Positions 25,607 through 36,182 of a stretch of DNA of 64,000 nt are shown piece by piece. The number at the start of each line of letters is the position of its first letter. The first letter of the stretch is position 1. A model generated the notes under the pieces. That model made no database searches and had not been told where the DNA came from. It worked only from the letters and a program-made list of their open reading frames with translations. This DNA is from Planctomycetota bacterium (GTDB taxonomy: Bacteria > Planctomycetota > UBA1135 > GCA-002686595). Where the stretch lies: positions 876 to 64,875 of the forward strand of contig DUDB01000061.1 of NCBI GenBank assembly GCA_012959525.1, in the 5' to 3' direction. A program made the position numbers and the translations under genes.

Positions 25607-26533
25607 ATGAACCGACCCTTTCAAGGCAGCCTCGTCGCACTGCCCACTCCCTTTGATGGTGAGGGGCTGGATCTGGCTGCTCTGCGCCGCCTGGTCAAGG
25701 CCCACGCACGATGCGGCACCAGCGGAATCGTCGCCTGCGGAACGACCGGCGAAACGCCCGCCCTCTCACGTGAAGAGCAGGATGCGGTTGTCGAAACGGT
25801 TCTCGCGCATGCCGGTTCCATGAGCGTTCTGGTGGGAGTGGGCACCAACTCCACCCGTTCGACGATTCAGCGGGCGCGAGAGGTCGCCAGTCTCGTCGTG
25901 GACGGCTCAAGAGTGGATGGACTGCTGGCCGTCACCCCCTACTACAACCGTCCCAGCCGCGCGGGCTTGGATCTGCACTTCGACGCTCTGGCGGACGCGG
26001 TCGAACTGCCCATCGTGCTCTACAACGTGCCTGCCCGCACGGGGGTGGACCTGGCTCCCCAGCAGGCGCGCTCCATCGCTGCGCGTCACGCCAACGTGGT
26101 CGCGATCAAGGAGTCCAGCGGCGATCCCGAACGGATCAAGGCTCTTCGCGGCGATCCGAACCTCACGCTGCTGTGCGGCGAGGACACCCTGATCGGGGAG
26201 TTCATGGCCGGCGGCGCCGCGGGCGCCATCAACGTGGCGGGCAACGTCCTGCCCGGTCCCATGGCCGAATGGATCGATAGTGCGCGGCCGAGCGGAGATC
26301 CCGACAGGGCACAGGTTCTCTCCAGTGAGCTCATGCCGTTCATCCACGCCATGTTCGTCGAAACCAACCCCGCACCGGTGAAAGAGGCCCTCGCCATGCT
26401 GGGCTGCTGCTCGTCCGAGGTTCGACCACCCCTTGCTCCGTTGACCCCACGCAGCCGGGAAGAGGTGAGCGCGGCTCTGGGGCTGGCCCGCGGGGTCATC
26501 GCAACCTCCAAGTCCAACGTGGTCCGCGGCTAG
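25607..26533 (+). CDS. dapA: 4-hydroxy-tetrahydrodipicolinate synthase DapA
   Basis: DapA condenses pyruvate and aspartate semialdehyde in the lysine/diaminopimelate pathway. The 308-residue protein shows the TIM-barrel family signatures: GIVACGTTGETPALS (40-54), VTPYYNRPS (109-117), Tyr139 in LYNVPARTGVDL and the Schiff-base Lys168 in VAIKESSGD. The YNVPARTG form, with Arg after Ala, fits DapA rather than N-acetylneuraminate lyase, though the nearby sialidase-like gene makes that worth noting. It starts 164 bases after DUF1501 and probably has its own promoter. A hairpin lies between it and the convergent gene. Confidence 0.95.
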   Translation: MNRPFQGSLVALPTPFDGEGLDLAALRRLVKAHARCGTSGIVACGTTGETPALSREEQDAVVETVLAHAGSMSVLVGVGTNSTRSTIQRAREVASLVVDGSRVDGLLAVTPYYNRPSRAGLDLHFDALADAVELPIVLYNVPARTGVDLAPQQARSIAARHANVVAIKESSGDPERIKALRGDPNLTLLCGEDTLIGEFMAGGAAGAINVAGNVLPGPMAEWIDSARPSGDPDRAQVLSSELMPFIHAMFVETNPAPVKEALAMLGCCSSEVRPPLAPLTPRSREEVSAALGLARGVIATSKSNVVRG

Positions 26534-26545
26534 CGACGGCGAGAA

Positions 26546-26570
26546 GGGCACCCGGGAACGGGTGCAGCCC
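26546..26570. terminator. Hairpin between convergent dapA and secreted-protein gene
   Basis: GCACCCG (26548-26554) and CGGGTGC (26559-26565) form a seven-pair GC-rich stem with a GGAA tetraloop, just after the dapA stop and before the stop of the minus-strand gene. There is no clear T run on either side, so it may work as a bidirectional or Rho-assisted stop rather than a classical terminator. Confidence 0.45.
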
Positions 26571-26595
26571 TACGCCACCCTGAAGCGGCCGGGGA

Positions 26596-27744
26596 TCAGA
26601 GGAATGTCACACCCACCGCGTCGGTGAAGTTGGAGGTGCTGGTGGGGTTCTGGTCCAGGAACCACGTCTGGAAGTACCAGGTGTCGCCGGCACCGATGCC
26701 CAGGCCCACCGTGGGCAAGGAGGTGGTGTCCACGTCGATGGAGAGGCGCCCGGCGGAATCCGACAGACCCACCTGACGCACAAAGCGGCCGATCTTGCTT
26801 CCCAGGCAGAGGTTGCCCTGGCTGCCGCCCGGGAAGGGCTTGAAAGCCGTGCGGGCCGAGACGAGGAAGTAACCCAACTGGCCCGGCGGCAGGGAGCGGG
26901 CTTCGAGGCGGAGAAGTCCGAGCTTGGCGGTCGTGCTGCCGAGGACGGTGAGCGTGGCTGCTGCGCCGCTGGAATTGAGGTTGGCCGGAGAGCAGATAGC
27001 CTGCCCCACCGGTCCGAAGGAGATGGACTCCGGCAGGGTGTCGAGGGCCTTGCTCTCGCCGTTGGAGTCGCTGCCATCCGAACCGCCGTTGATGCTGAGG
27101 GTGGGATCGAGGTGCAACACGATACGATCCATCGTGAACCCTCCCTCGCGCGTGTCCATGAACAGGGTATGGGTGATGCCAACGTCGCTCGCCGTGATCA
27201 CGTAGTCCACCCCCGAGTTGTTCCAGACGAAGTTCGACCCTTCGAAAAACCCGTTGGTGGGATCGTTGGAAAAGCCCGGCAGGAAATACTCGTAGGTGGG
27301 CGTGGAACCGAACTCCGCGACATCCACCGGAATCACCACGGAGTCCTCGTTACCGTAGTTGGTGTTGTCCTGCACGTCGAAGAAGCTGTACCGCATGTAC
27401 AGACGGTAGGTGCCGGGCTGAGCGAATCGGACCAGATAGGTCAGGCGGCCATCGTGAAAGAGCCAGGGTCCGAGCATCGAGGAGCGCATGGCCATTCCCC
27501 CGTCCGCTTCGCCACCACCGGGTAGGCCACCGCCCGAGACGTCCACCCATTCCCAGGCCGGATCGATCCCGTTGCTCTTGTACGTCCCCTCATTGCGATG
27601 GAAATCCTCGGCCTGAAAAGACAGGTGTGTGGACCCAACCGTCTGCACGATCAAGCGGTCCTGAGCCGAAGATGGCAGAGCGACGACGACGGCTAGCAAC
27701 GATGCGGGAAACCACATACGACAGGCTGAAGAGGGCGGAATCAT
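26596..27744 (-). CDS. Secreted carbohydrate-binding-like protein with the shared C-terminal domain
   Basis: Taking the ATG at 27744, the protein has 382 residues with signal peptide MIPPSSACRMWFPASLLAVVVALPSSA; another ATG at 27717 is possible. The mature part begins like CBM6/CBM35-type modules: HLSFQAEDFHRNEGTYKSN, AWEWVDVSGGG, LTYLVRFAQPGTYRLYMRYS and GGFTMDRIVLHLD (about 20-240). The last about 130 residues resemble the domain shared with three other proteins (AICSPANLNSSG, LPPGQLGYFLVS, DTWYFQTWFLDQN, SNFTDAVGVTFL). It probably binds polysaccharide at the cell surface. No catalytic motif is seen. Confidence 0.75.
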   Translation of the reverse strand: MIPPSSACRMWFPASLLAVVVALPSSAQDRLIVQTVGSTHLSFQAEDFHRNEGTYKSNGIDPAWEWVDVSGGGLPGGGEADGGMAMRSSMLGPWLFHDGRLTYLVRFAQPGTYRLYMRYSFFDVQDNTNYGNEDSVVIPVDVAEFGSTPTYEYFLPGFSNDPTNGFFEGSNFVWNNSGVDYVITASDVGITHTLFMDTREGGFTMDRIVLHLDPTLSINGGSDGSDSNGESKALDTLPESISFGPVGQAICSPANLNSSGAAATLTVLGSTTAKLGLLRLEARSLPPGQLGYFLVSARTAFKPFPGGSQGNLCLGSKIGRFVRQVGLSDSAGRLSIDVDTTSLPTVGLGIGAGDTWYFQTWFLDQNPTSTSNFTDAVGVTFL

Positions 27745-27825
27745 CACTGTTAACGGAGCGGGAATGGCCTCACCTAGCGTAGTGCAGTGCCGCCCGAGCA
27801 GGTTGATGGAATCAGATGCGCATGA

Positions 27826-27859
27826 TGCCATTTTGGCATTATGGTGCGCCAAAATGGCG
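27826..27859. promoter_or_regulatory. Two 13-bp palindromes 21 bp apart upstream of clpB (candidate operator)
   Basis: TGCCATTTTGGCA (27826-27838) and CGCCAAAATGGCG (27847-27859) are each palindromes with three-base centres, and their cores are also perfect inverted copies of each other (11 bases, 10-base spacer). The centres lie 21 bp apart, two helical turns, as expected for two dimers bound side by side on one face. They sit between the divergent clpB (start 27961) and the secreted-protein gene (start 27744). They are not CIRCE or HAIR heat-shock operators. Confidence 0.55.
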
Positions 27860-27960
27860 GTTCACTGTCTCTTGAACCCCATTCTTTGGTGGACCAAGGC
27901 CGTTTTTACCCTGGCATGGTCCTTGCTCTAGAGAGGACGTCCAGAAGGAGGATCTCCACC

Positions 27961-30516
<2,556 letters not shown>

Positions 30517-30544
30517 CGCCCTCTACCAGCCCCACAGAAGTAGT

Positions 30545-31660
30545 TCAGTTCAACTGACGCAAGTAGGCCGTGAGGTCGTTGAGCACATCATCCCCCACCA
30601 GTTCCTGCAAGATTTCCAATTGACGATCGATGCTGGTCTCGTAGCTCGGGTCGAGCTCCCAGGAACCGCCCCCCAGGTCGTGGTACGTACCTCGCGCACG
30701 GTCTAATGACAACTCTGCCATGAACTTCCGTATCGCCTTGGGGTGTTCGCGCGCAAGAAAAGCTCCACAGCCGAAGGCCAGTATTGCGTCCGCGCGAACA
30801 AACCGCTTCCGTCCCAGGGCGAACAGGTCCTCAACTGCGAGGTTCTTCGTGGGGCCATCGCCCATGGCATGGTCTCGCGCAAGTCTCTGCCAGGCGACGT
30901 GTTCAACGTTGAACACAAACTCATCTCGCCAGGGAAAACACCAAATGCCAGTACCTAAATTCCACTCCGCCTCCCAGGCGAGGCCCGATACAAGCCATTG
31001 GGGAATCCTTCCCGCGCGCTGAATCAGCAGCATGTGCGTCAGGCGGTGCACCAGTTCATTTAGCGGCCTGTACTCTTGGAGAATCGCCGCACTTTCGAGG
31101 TAGGCCGTCACCAGCGGAACAGGCAGCGTGAAGCCTGACAATTTGGAAGCTCTTACAACCATCGACTCTAGGGCCGGCGCGGTGTCGGCAAGCGATTCCA
31201 GGAGCGCCTCCTGCTGTAATTTCCCGGAGAGGATGTAGACGATGGGAATGGCCTCGGCTCTCGGATCGCCAAGCCAACCCCATGTCTGGGTATTGCCCTG
31301 CGTCTGCCATTCCTTCGGAAACGCTACGGCCTCTGGAACCCAAGCGTCGACTCTCCCCAGGACGCTTTCCACAAGGTCCAACTCCTTCTCTAACTTCTCC
31401 CCCACGCGCTTGCAGACGATAAGAACGCGTCCACTCGGGTCTAGGGTCAAAGAGTAGCCCATTTTCTTGGACCAGACGGCACACGCGTCGATCGCAGTAG
31501 TCACCCCGGGAGCCATGCCCTCCGGCAAATCGGCAACCTGCAATTTCGTGCCCTTGTAGTAGACCTCATGAGTGTCTGCGGAGGACCGAGCAGACGGGAG
31601 GTTTGCGCTTGGGCCCACACCGCCCAGCGCAAAGGCAATACACGCGAACATGGGAACCAT
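30545..31660 (-). CDS. Exported protein with degenerate zinc-peptidase-like motif, unrecognised family
   Basis: The ATG at 31660 gives 371 residues beginning MVPMFACIAFALGGVGPSA, a signal peptide; the frame is open to 31849, but the extra residues look non-coding. The middle has NELVHRLTHMLLIQRAGRIP followed by QWLVSGLAWEAEW. That is the layout of secreted gluzincin-like peptidases (HExxH, then a 'PxWLxEGLAxxxE' helix), but here the motif is H205-R-L-T-H209: both His are kept and the catalytic Glu is Arg. A later Glu (E230) could still bind metal. It may be a non-catalytic relative, and the resemblance is by eye only. It is convergent with clpB. Confidence 0.6.
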   Translation of the reverse strand: MVPMFACIAFALGGVGPSANLPSARSSADTHEVYYKGTKLQVADLPEGMAPGVTTAIDACAVWSKKMGYSLTLDPSGRVLIVCKRVGEKLEKELDLVESVLGRVDAWVPEAVAFPKEWQTQGNTQTWGWLGDPRAEAIPIVYILSGKLQQEALLESLADTAPALESMVVRASKLSGFTLPVPLVTAYLESAAILQEYRPLNELVHRLTHMLLIQRAGRIPQWLVSGLAWEAEWNLGTGIWCFPWRDEFVFNVEHVAWQRLARDHAMGDGPTKNLAVEDLFALGRKRFVRADAILAFGCGAFLAREHPKAIRKFMAELSLDRARGTYHDLGGGSWELDPSYETSIDRQLEILQELVGDDVLNDLTAYLRQLN

Positions 31661-32104
31661 CACCTGCCCCCCCTCTTGTTGAAGGGGCCCTGGTGCATAT
31701 CCAGTGAAAAGACAATCCGCATAGATGTGTGAGGGTACGGGACGTGAATCCAGGACGGGCTTTTTGGCCGAAATCCAGTGCAAAGGCCCCACAGCGCCTA
31801 GAGGCCAGGTACCTGGCCTATGAGCCCCATGAACCAAGACACCGTTCAACGCTCAAGGGTGGGCCCAGGCAAGCTGGCTCAAACTGACTGGTGCGATGAG
31901 TAAAGGTCTCGAGATGCTAGCGGGGGGTGGTGAAGCGCCTCTGACCCAAGCCGGATAGGGCAGACCGGACCCGCTTCGAGAATTCCTGGCGAAAGCCCGG
32001 CGGTCGTGCGATCCTGTGACTGTGCCAATGGTCAGAGAACTGCCACCCAGAGCGGGTTCTCAATATACCGGCGGACTTGAACTCAGCCTCAGGACCTCCG
32101 ACCC
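31661..32104. other. Intergenic stretch between divergent genes; nothing recognised
   Basis: These 444 bases separate the minus-strand exported protein from the plus-strand discoidin-domain protein. They should hold both promoters. No convincing reading frame, RNA fold or repeat was found by eye. Confidence 0.5.
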
Positions 32105-33475
32105 ATGCGACCCAATCCGTTCGTAGGACTTGCCGTGTGTCTGCTGGCGTATTCACTCGCGTCCACGGCCGAAGCCCAGGCCCGGATCAACCACGCGCGC
32201 CATGGTGTGGCGAGCCAGTCGTCGACCCTTCCCGGCGGGATGGCCAGCCGCGCCATCGATGGCTCTGCCGAAGCCGTTTGGAGCAATGGGTCCCTATCGC
32301 ACACCATCGACCAGAGCGGGTCCTGGTGGGAAGTGGCCCTGGGAGGGCGCAAGGACGTACTGGAGATCATCCTCCACAACCGCTCGGACTGTTGCTGGGC
32401 TCGCCTCTCAAACTTCCGGGTCTCCCTGTTCGACGGCGTGAGCGAAGTACACGGGTCCGACTGGTTCACCACTGGAGGCAGCGTGGGTCAGGGGGGAGCC
32501 TTCACCGTTACCCTGCCGCCAGCCATGGCGGGGGATCGCATGCGCATCGCCCTACTGGGGCCGAACTCCTACGGGGATAACGTTCTCTCCTTTGCTGAGG
32601 TCGAAGTCCTAGGGCCCAGCGGGGGCCTGGCCAACATTGCACCCCTCGGTATTGCCTCCCAATCCTCAATCGCATCCGGCGGAGCTGCGCAGCGCGGCAT
32701 CGACGGCTGGATCAATGGCGCATGGAATCAGGGGACGACCACCCACACTGACCCAAGCGACACGAACAGCTGGTGGGAAGTGGACTTGGTGAATACTTGG
32801 AGTCTGGCAGAGGTCAATCTCTACAACCGGGGGGACTGCTGTTGGACACGGCTCTCCAACTTCCGTGTGTCGGTCTTCTCCGGCGCGACCGAGGTCTTCG
32901 GGCAGGATTTCTTCGTCGGCGCAGGCAATGTGGCGCAGCACGACAAACTCGTCACCGTCCTACCCGCGGGTACCTACGGGGACCGGGTGCGAGTTCAACT
33001 CCTCGGCCAGAACAACGACGGCAACGGTGTCCTCTCTCTCAGTGAAGTGGAAGTCATTGGTGGTGAAGTGGGTTCGGTGTACTGCACTTCGGCCAGCAGC
33101 TCTTGGGGCGAGCCGATCCATCTGGCCGCCCATGGCAGCGCAGACGTGAGTCGCAACGATCTGACCCTGGTGGCGAGCAATCTTCCGGGCGGTATGGCCG
33201 TGGGGTTCTATGGGCCCGACGCGGCAACCATGCCGGCCGGCGACGGCACCCTGTGCATCTCCCCGGGTTGGGTGGGCTTCTACCTGCGCTTGGGTCGACC
33301 GGCCCCGGTGGCTGCTGATGGAGTGGCCCTCCTACCGATCGACCTGACCACACCGCGCCGGGCCAAGGGAAAGATCGTCCCCGGCTCAACCTGGCGCTTC
33401 CAGGTCTGGTTCAGCGACGCCGGAGGCAGCAAGGGTTACGGGTTCAGCGAAGCCATCGCCATCCAGTTCCAGTAG
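32105..33475 (+). CDS. Secreted protein with two discoidin (F5/8 type C)-like domains and shared C-terminal domain
   Basis: The 456-residue protein has a signal peptide (MRPNPFVGLAVCLLAYSLAS, then TAEAQ). Two tandem copies of a fucolectin/discoidin-like module follow at about 28-175 and 178-325: NHARHGVASQSSTLPGG / NIAPLGIASQSSIASGG, SWWEVALGG / SWWEVDLVN, and the near-identical NRSDCCWARLSNFRVSLF / NRGDCCWTRLSNFRVSVF. The C-terminal about 130 residues (from VYCTSASSSWGEP) are a divergent copy of the domain shared with three other exported proteins, ending WRFQVWFSDAGGSKGYGFSE. It probably binds sugar at the cell surface. No enzyme motif is seen. Confidence 0.85.
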   Translation: MRPNPFVGLAVCLLAYSLASTAEAQARINHARHGVASQSSTLPGGMASRAIDGSAEAVWSNGSLSHTIDQSGSWWEVALGGRKDVLEIILHNRSDCCWARLSNFRVSLFDGVSEVHGSDWFTTGGSVGQGGAFTVTLPPAMAGDRMRIALLGPNSYGDNVLSFAEVEVLGPSGGLANIAPLGIASQSSIASGGAAQRGIDGWINGAWNQGTTTHTDPSDTNSWWEVDLVNTWSLAEVNLYNRGDCCWTRLSNFRVSVFSGATEVFGQDFFVGAGNVAQHDKLVTVLPAGTYGDRVRVQLLGQNNDGNGVLSLSEVEVIGGEVGSVYCTSASSSWGEPIHLAAHGSADVSRNDLTLVASNLPGGMAVGFYGPDAATMPAGDGTLCISPGWVGFYLRLGRPAPVAADGVALLPIDLTTPRRAKGKIVPGSTWRFQVWFSDAGGSKGYGFSEAIAIQFQ

Positions 33476-33508
33476 GCCGCCACGGGCGCCCGCGATAGGA
33501 TCTGGGCG

Positions 33509-34132
33509 ATGTCCGCTTCCCTGTCCGCCCCCGTGGGTGAGTACCGCTTCGAGCCCGAGAAGATCAAGGGCTCACGCTTCATCGCTTGTCTTGCACCGGC
33601 AGCCAGCGAAGAGGAGGCCGAGTCGTTCCTGCGCAAGATCCGCACCGAGTTCGATGATGCCCGCCACGTGTGCTGGGCCTGGAGAATCGGTGACGAGGGT
33701 GAGCACGTCCGCTCCTCGGATGACGGCGAACCCGCAGGCTCGGCGGGACGGCCCATTCTCGCGCAGCTAGAAGGTCACGACGTCATTCACTGCGTGGTTG
33801 CCGTGGTCCGCTACTTCGGGGGCGTCAAGCTGGGGGTGGGCGGCTTGGTGCGGGCCTACGGCGGTGCGGCGGGCAAGTGCCTAGATCGCTGCGGACTCGC
33901 TCCGATGATCCTCACCACGCGGCTGCAGATCGAGCACGACTACCCCTGCTCGCGCGCCGTGGAGGCCGCCATGCACCACCTGGGCCTGACCGCCCTCGAA
34001 CCCGAATTCGGTCAGCAGGTACGCTTCGCTGTGGAGGTGCCCCGTGAGGACCTGGAGTCCTTCCGCCGGGAACTGATGGAGCGCACCTCGGGGCAGGTTC
34101 GAATCGACGAAGACCTGCGCCAGGATTCCTGA
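33509..34132 (+). CDS. yigZ: YigZ/IMPACT family protein
   Basis: The 207-residue protein carries the family signature SSDDGEPAGSAGRPILAQLE followed by VVAVVRYFGGVKLGVGGLVRAY, and the C-terminal DUF1949-type half (about 135-205). YigZ-like proteins have a ribosomal-protein-S5-domain-2-like fold related to eukaryotic IMPACT; the bacterial role is poorly defined. Length matches the family (about 205). It follows the discoidin gene by 33 bases but has no functional link that I can see. Confidence 0.93.
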   Translation: MSASLSAPVGEYRFEPEKIKGSRFIACLAPAASEEEAESFLRKIRTEFDDARHVCWAWRIGDEGEHVRSSDDGEPAGSAGRPILAQLEGHDVIHCVVAVVRYFGGVKLGVGGLVRAYGGAAGKCLDRCGLAPMILTTRLQIEHDYPCSRAVEAAMHHLGLTALEPEFGQQVRFAVEVPREDLESFRRELMERTSGQVRIDEDLRQDS

Positions 34133-34359
34133 GCACGCGCTGAAGTTCCTTTGGGCGTCAAGGCATCAAGGACTCTCCCCTTGGGGCTGAAGGGGCCTGG
34201 GGCCGGGTGAGATGCTCGGTCTGCACGATCGTCTGGAGTACAGAGCGGCCTCACCGGACGATTCCTCCACCGACACGCGCGGCAGAGGCCAACCCCTACC
34301 CAATGGCAACCCACCCATTCCCAAACCGGAACTCGGCAAACTGCTAAAATACCGCCGCC

Positions 34360-35937
34360 ATGAGACTCGCCATTTCTCTGATCCTGGCGGCTGGATTCTC
34401 ACCAGGAATCTCAATCCCCCCGTGTATCTCTTCGTCTGACAAGGAGGTGCAGCAAGAAGGATTCGAGTATCTGCCCTTCTGGGAGGAGAAGTTCGAATTG
34501 TCGTCGACCAAGTCCACCTTGCGAGAGTTGGATCGGGCCATAGGTGAAGCCTTTGAGAAATTTCTAATCGCAAGGAGTAAGACGCCGGGCCTGATCGAGG
34601 CACCGGTTGAGCTCGCTGGCGCGGAGAAGAAGGCAAAAGAAGAGCTCATTGAGACACTTGAGAAGGCCAAGGCTAACGCCCGTGACAAGGGCGACAGCGA
34701 AGGTCTGATGGCCCTCACCGAAGCCCTCGACCAGCTCGCCGAAGGAAAGCTCCCCCACTCGCGCACGTTCTTGAAAAACAGTCCGGACAAAGAGGCAACG
34801 AAATTCAAAGGTCACAGCTACAAGGTCTTCTCCAATGAGGAGGATCGGGTTCCTTGGCCTGTCGCAAGAAAGCGCTGCAGACAAAAGGGGGGATATCTTG
34901 CCTGTGTGGAAAGCAGGGAAGAACTCGACTTTCTGGTTAACTTGCTCGGAAATTCTCTTGGCGGTTGGGTGGGTGGATCCATTGGCGATGACGCTGTGTG
35001 GAGTTGGGTGACCGGTGAGAGCGTCGATCATTCCCTTTGGCATGAGAACGAGCCAAATCGGGAGGAGGTGGTGTTCCTGAGGCCGGATTACGGGCTCGGC
35101 GATGCCCTGGCTGGATTTCGATGGCGCTACATCTGCGAATGGGGCGAATCGCTGCCTTACGGATGGGACTTCAATGACTCCGGGGCGCGAAAGGCTGTGG
35201 TCGATTTCAAGAAGGCCATGAACAAGGCCAGCTCGAAATTCGAGGATGACAAAGAGAGCCTGGAAAAGAAGCTGGCCCGTGCTCGGACAGCTTTCCGGAA
35301 TGCGGCGAAAAAGGCCGTAACAAAGGCGAAGAGAGACTTGAATAAATCAAGCTCTGAAGCGACTCGTGCTGATCGTGTGGACGAAATCAAACGGATCGCC
35401 ATGGTGGTCGCGGCGCTAGGTGACGACCTCCTGTTTCCGGACCCTCCCTTGTTCCCGAATACGAACAAGGAGAGCGTCGACGCCCTGGAGGGAGCGCACC
35501 GCTTCGGGTACAGCACCTACAAGGTCATCGAGGAGAAGATTGGCTGGCACGAGGCTGTCCGTCGGTGTGAGGAACTGGGCGGGCGTCTGGCCCACGTAAA
35601 GATTCCCCATCAGCAGCACTTCCTCATAGAGCGAGTTCTCGACGATAACAGCGCACCGCACTTGTGGCTGGGGGCGAGCGATGAGGAGGATGAAGGCGAG
35701 TGGCGCTGGCTAGATGGAAGTTCGATGTTTCCCCACAAGTGCAAGAAAGTTGGGGCGGCTACCGTGAAAATACATGAGCCCCTTGACTACGAGGGATATC
35801 AGTGGTTCGAGGACGACTATGGTGGGTTTGAACATTTCCTGATGCTGGAAAATTTCAAGACGCATGGTCAATGGCGCGACCAGAATTGGCTTTATCCCCC
35901 TCAACCCACTTTCGTGTGCGAGTGGATCTACCAGTAG
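34360..35937 (+). CDS. Exported protein with two C-type-lectin-like domains and coiled-coil segments
   Basis: The 525-residue protein has a signal peptide (MRLAISLILAAGFSPGIS). A Lys/Glu-rich helical segment (about 45-135) is followed by a C-type-lectin-like domain (about 147-268: FKGHSYKVFSNEEDRVPW, ARKRCRQKGGYLACVESREE, RWRYICEW). A second helical Lys-rich segment (about 275-355) leads to a second lectin-like domain (about 385-524: YSTYKVIEEKIGWHEAVRRC, EELGGRLAHVKIPHQQHFLI, LWLGASDEEDEGEWRWLDG, FVCEW). Some disulfide cysteines of the classical fold are missing near WRDQNW. The two halves look like an internal duplication of helix plus lectin. Codons are more AT-rich and Lys-rich than in neighbours, which may mean transfer. 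Ligand unknown. Confidence 0.8.
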   Translation: MRLAISLILAAGFSPGISIPPCISSSDKEVQQEGFEYLPFWEEKFELSSTKSTLRELDRAIGEAFEKFLIARSKTPGLIEAPVELAGAEKKAKEELIETLEKAKANARDKGDSEGLMALTEALDQLAEGKLPHSRTFLKNSPDKEATKFKGHSYKVFSNEEDRVPWPVARKRCRQKGGYLACVESREELDFLVNLLGNSLGGWVGGSIGDDAVWSWVTGESVDHSLWHENEPNREEVVFLRPDYGLGDALAGFRWRYICEWGESLPYGWDFNDSGARKAVVDFKKAMNKASSKFEDDKESLEKKLARARTAFRNAAKKAVTKAKRDLNKSSSEATRADRVDEIKRIAMVVAALGDDLLFPDPPLFPNTNKESVDALEGAHRFGYSTYKVIEEKIGWHEAVRRCEELGGRLAHVKIPHQQHFLIERVLDDNSAPHLWLGASDEEDEGEWRWLDGSSMFPHKCKKVGAATVKIHEPLDYEGYQWFEDDYGGFEHFLMLENFKTHGQWRDQNWLYPPQPTFVCEWIYQ

Positions 35938-36182
35938 GACCTCTTGTACGGATCGCGGTGGATTCTTGAGCGGGCTGAAGAATCGAAAGGAGTACAGGGG
36001 ATTCAAAGAGCCGGCACCCAATGGCGCAAGCCAGGTGAAAGCCTGATCCAGCCCCAGGAAAACTCTCGCGTCCACATGGGAATCGGTGATCGCAACAACC
36101 CCCGGGCGCCGAGACTCATGCTCTCCACAGAAGACACCTCCCCAACGAACACCCTCGCCTCAACTCAGGCCAGAGCCAGGGG

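Noticed and set aside
25607-26533. DapA as N-acetylneuraminate lyase linked to the sialidase-like gene
   Set aside because: GTTGET and YNVPARTG are DapA-type motifs, so lysine/DAP synthesis is the better call.
27868-27890. CTTGAA followed by CCCCATT as a sigma-32 heat-shock promoter for clpB
   Set aside because: The two elements are directly adjacent, whereas sigma-32 promoters need a spacer of about 11-16 bases.
27841-27960. Longer ClpB start at 27841
   Set aside because: The added residues are not ClpB-like, and the strong ribosome-binding site points to 27961.
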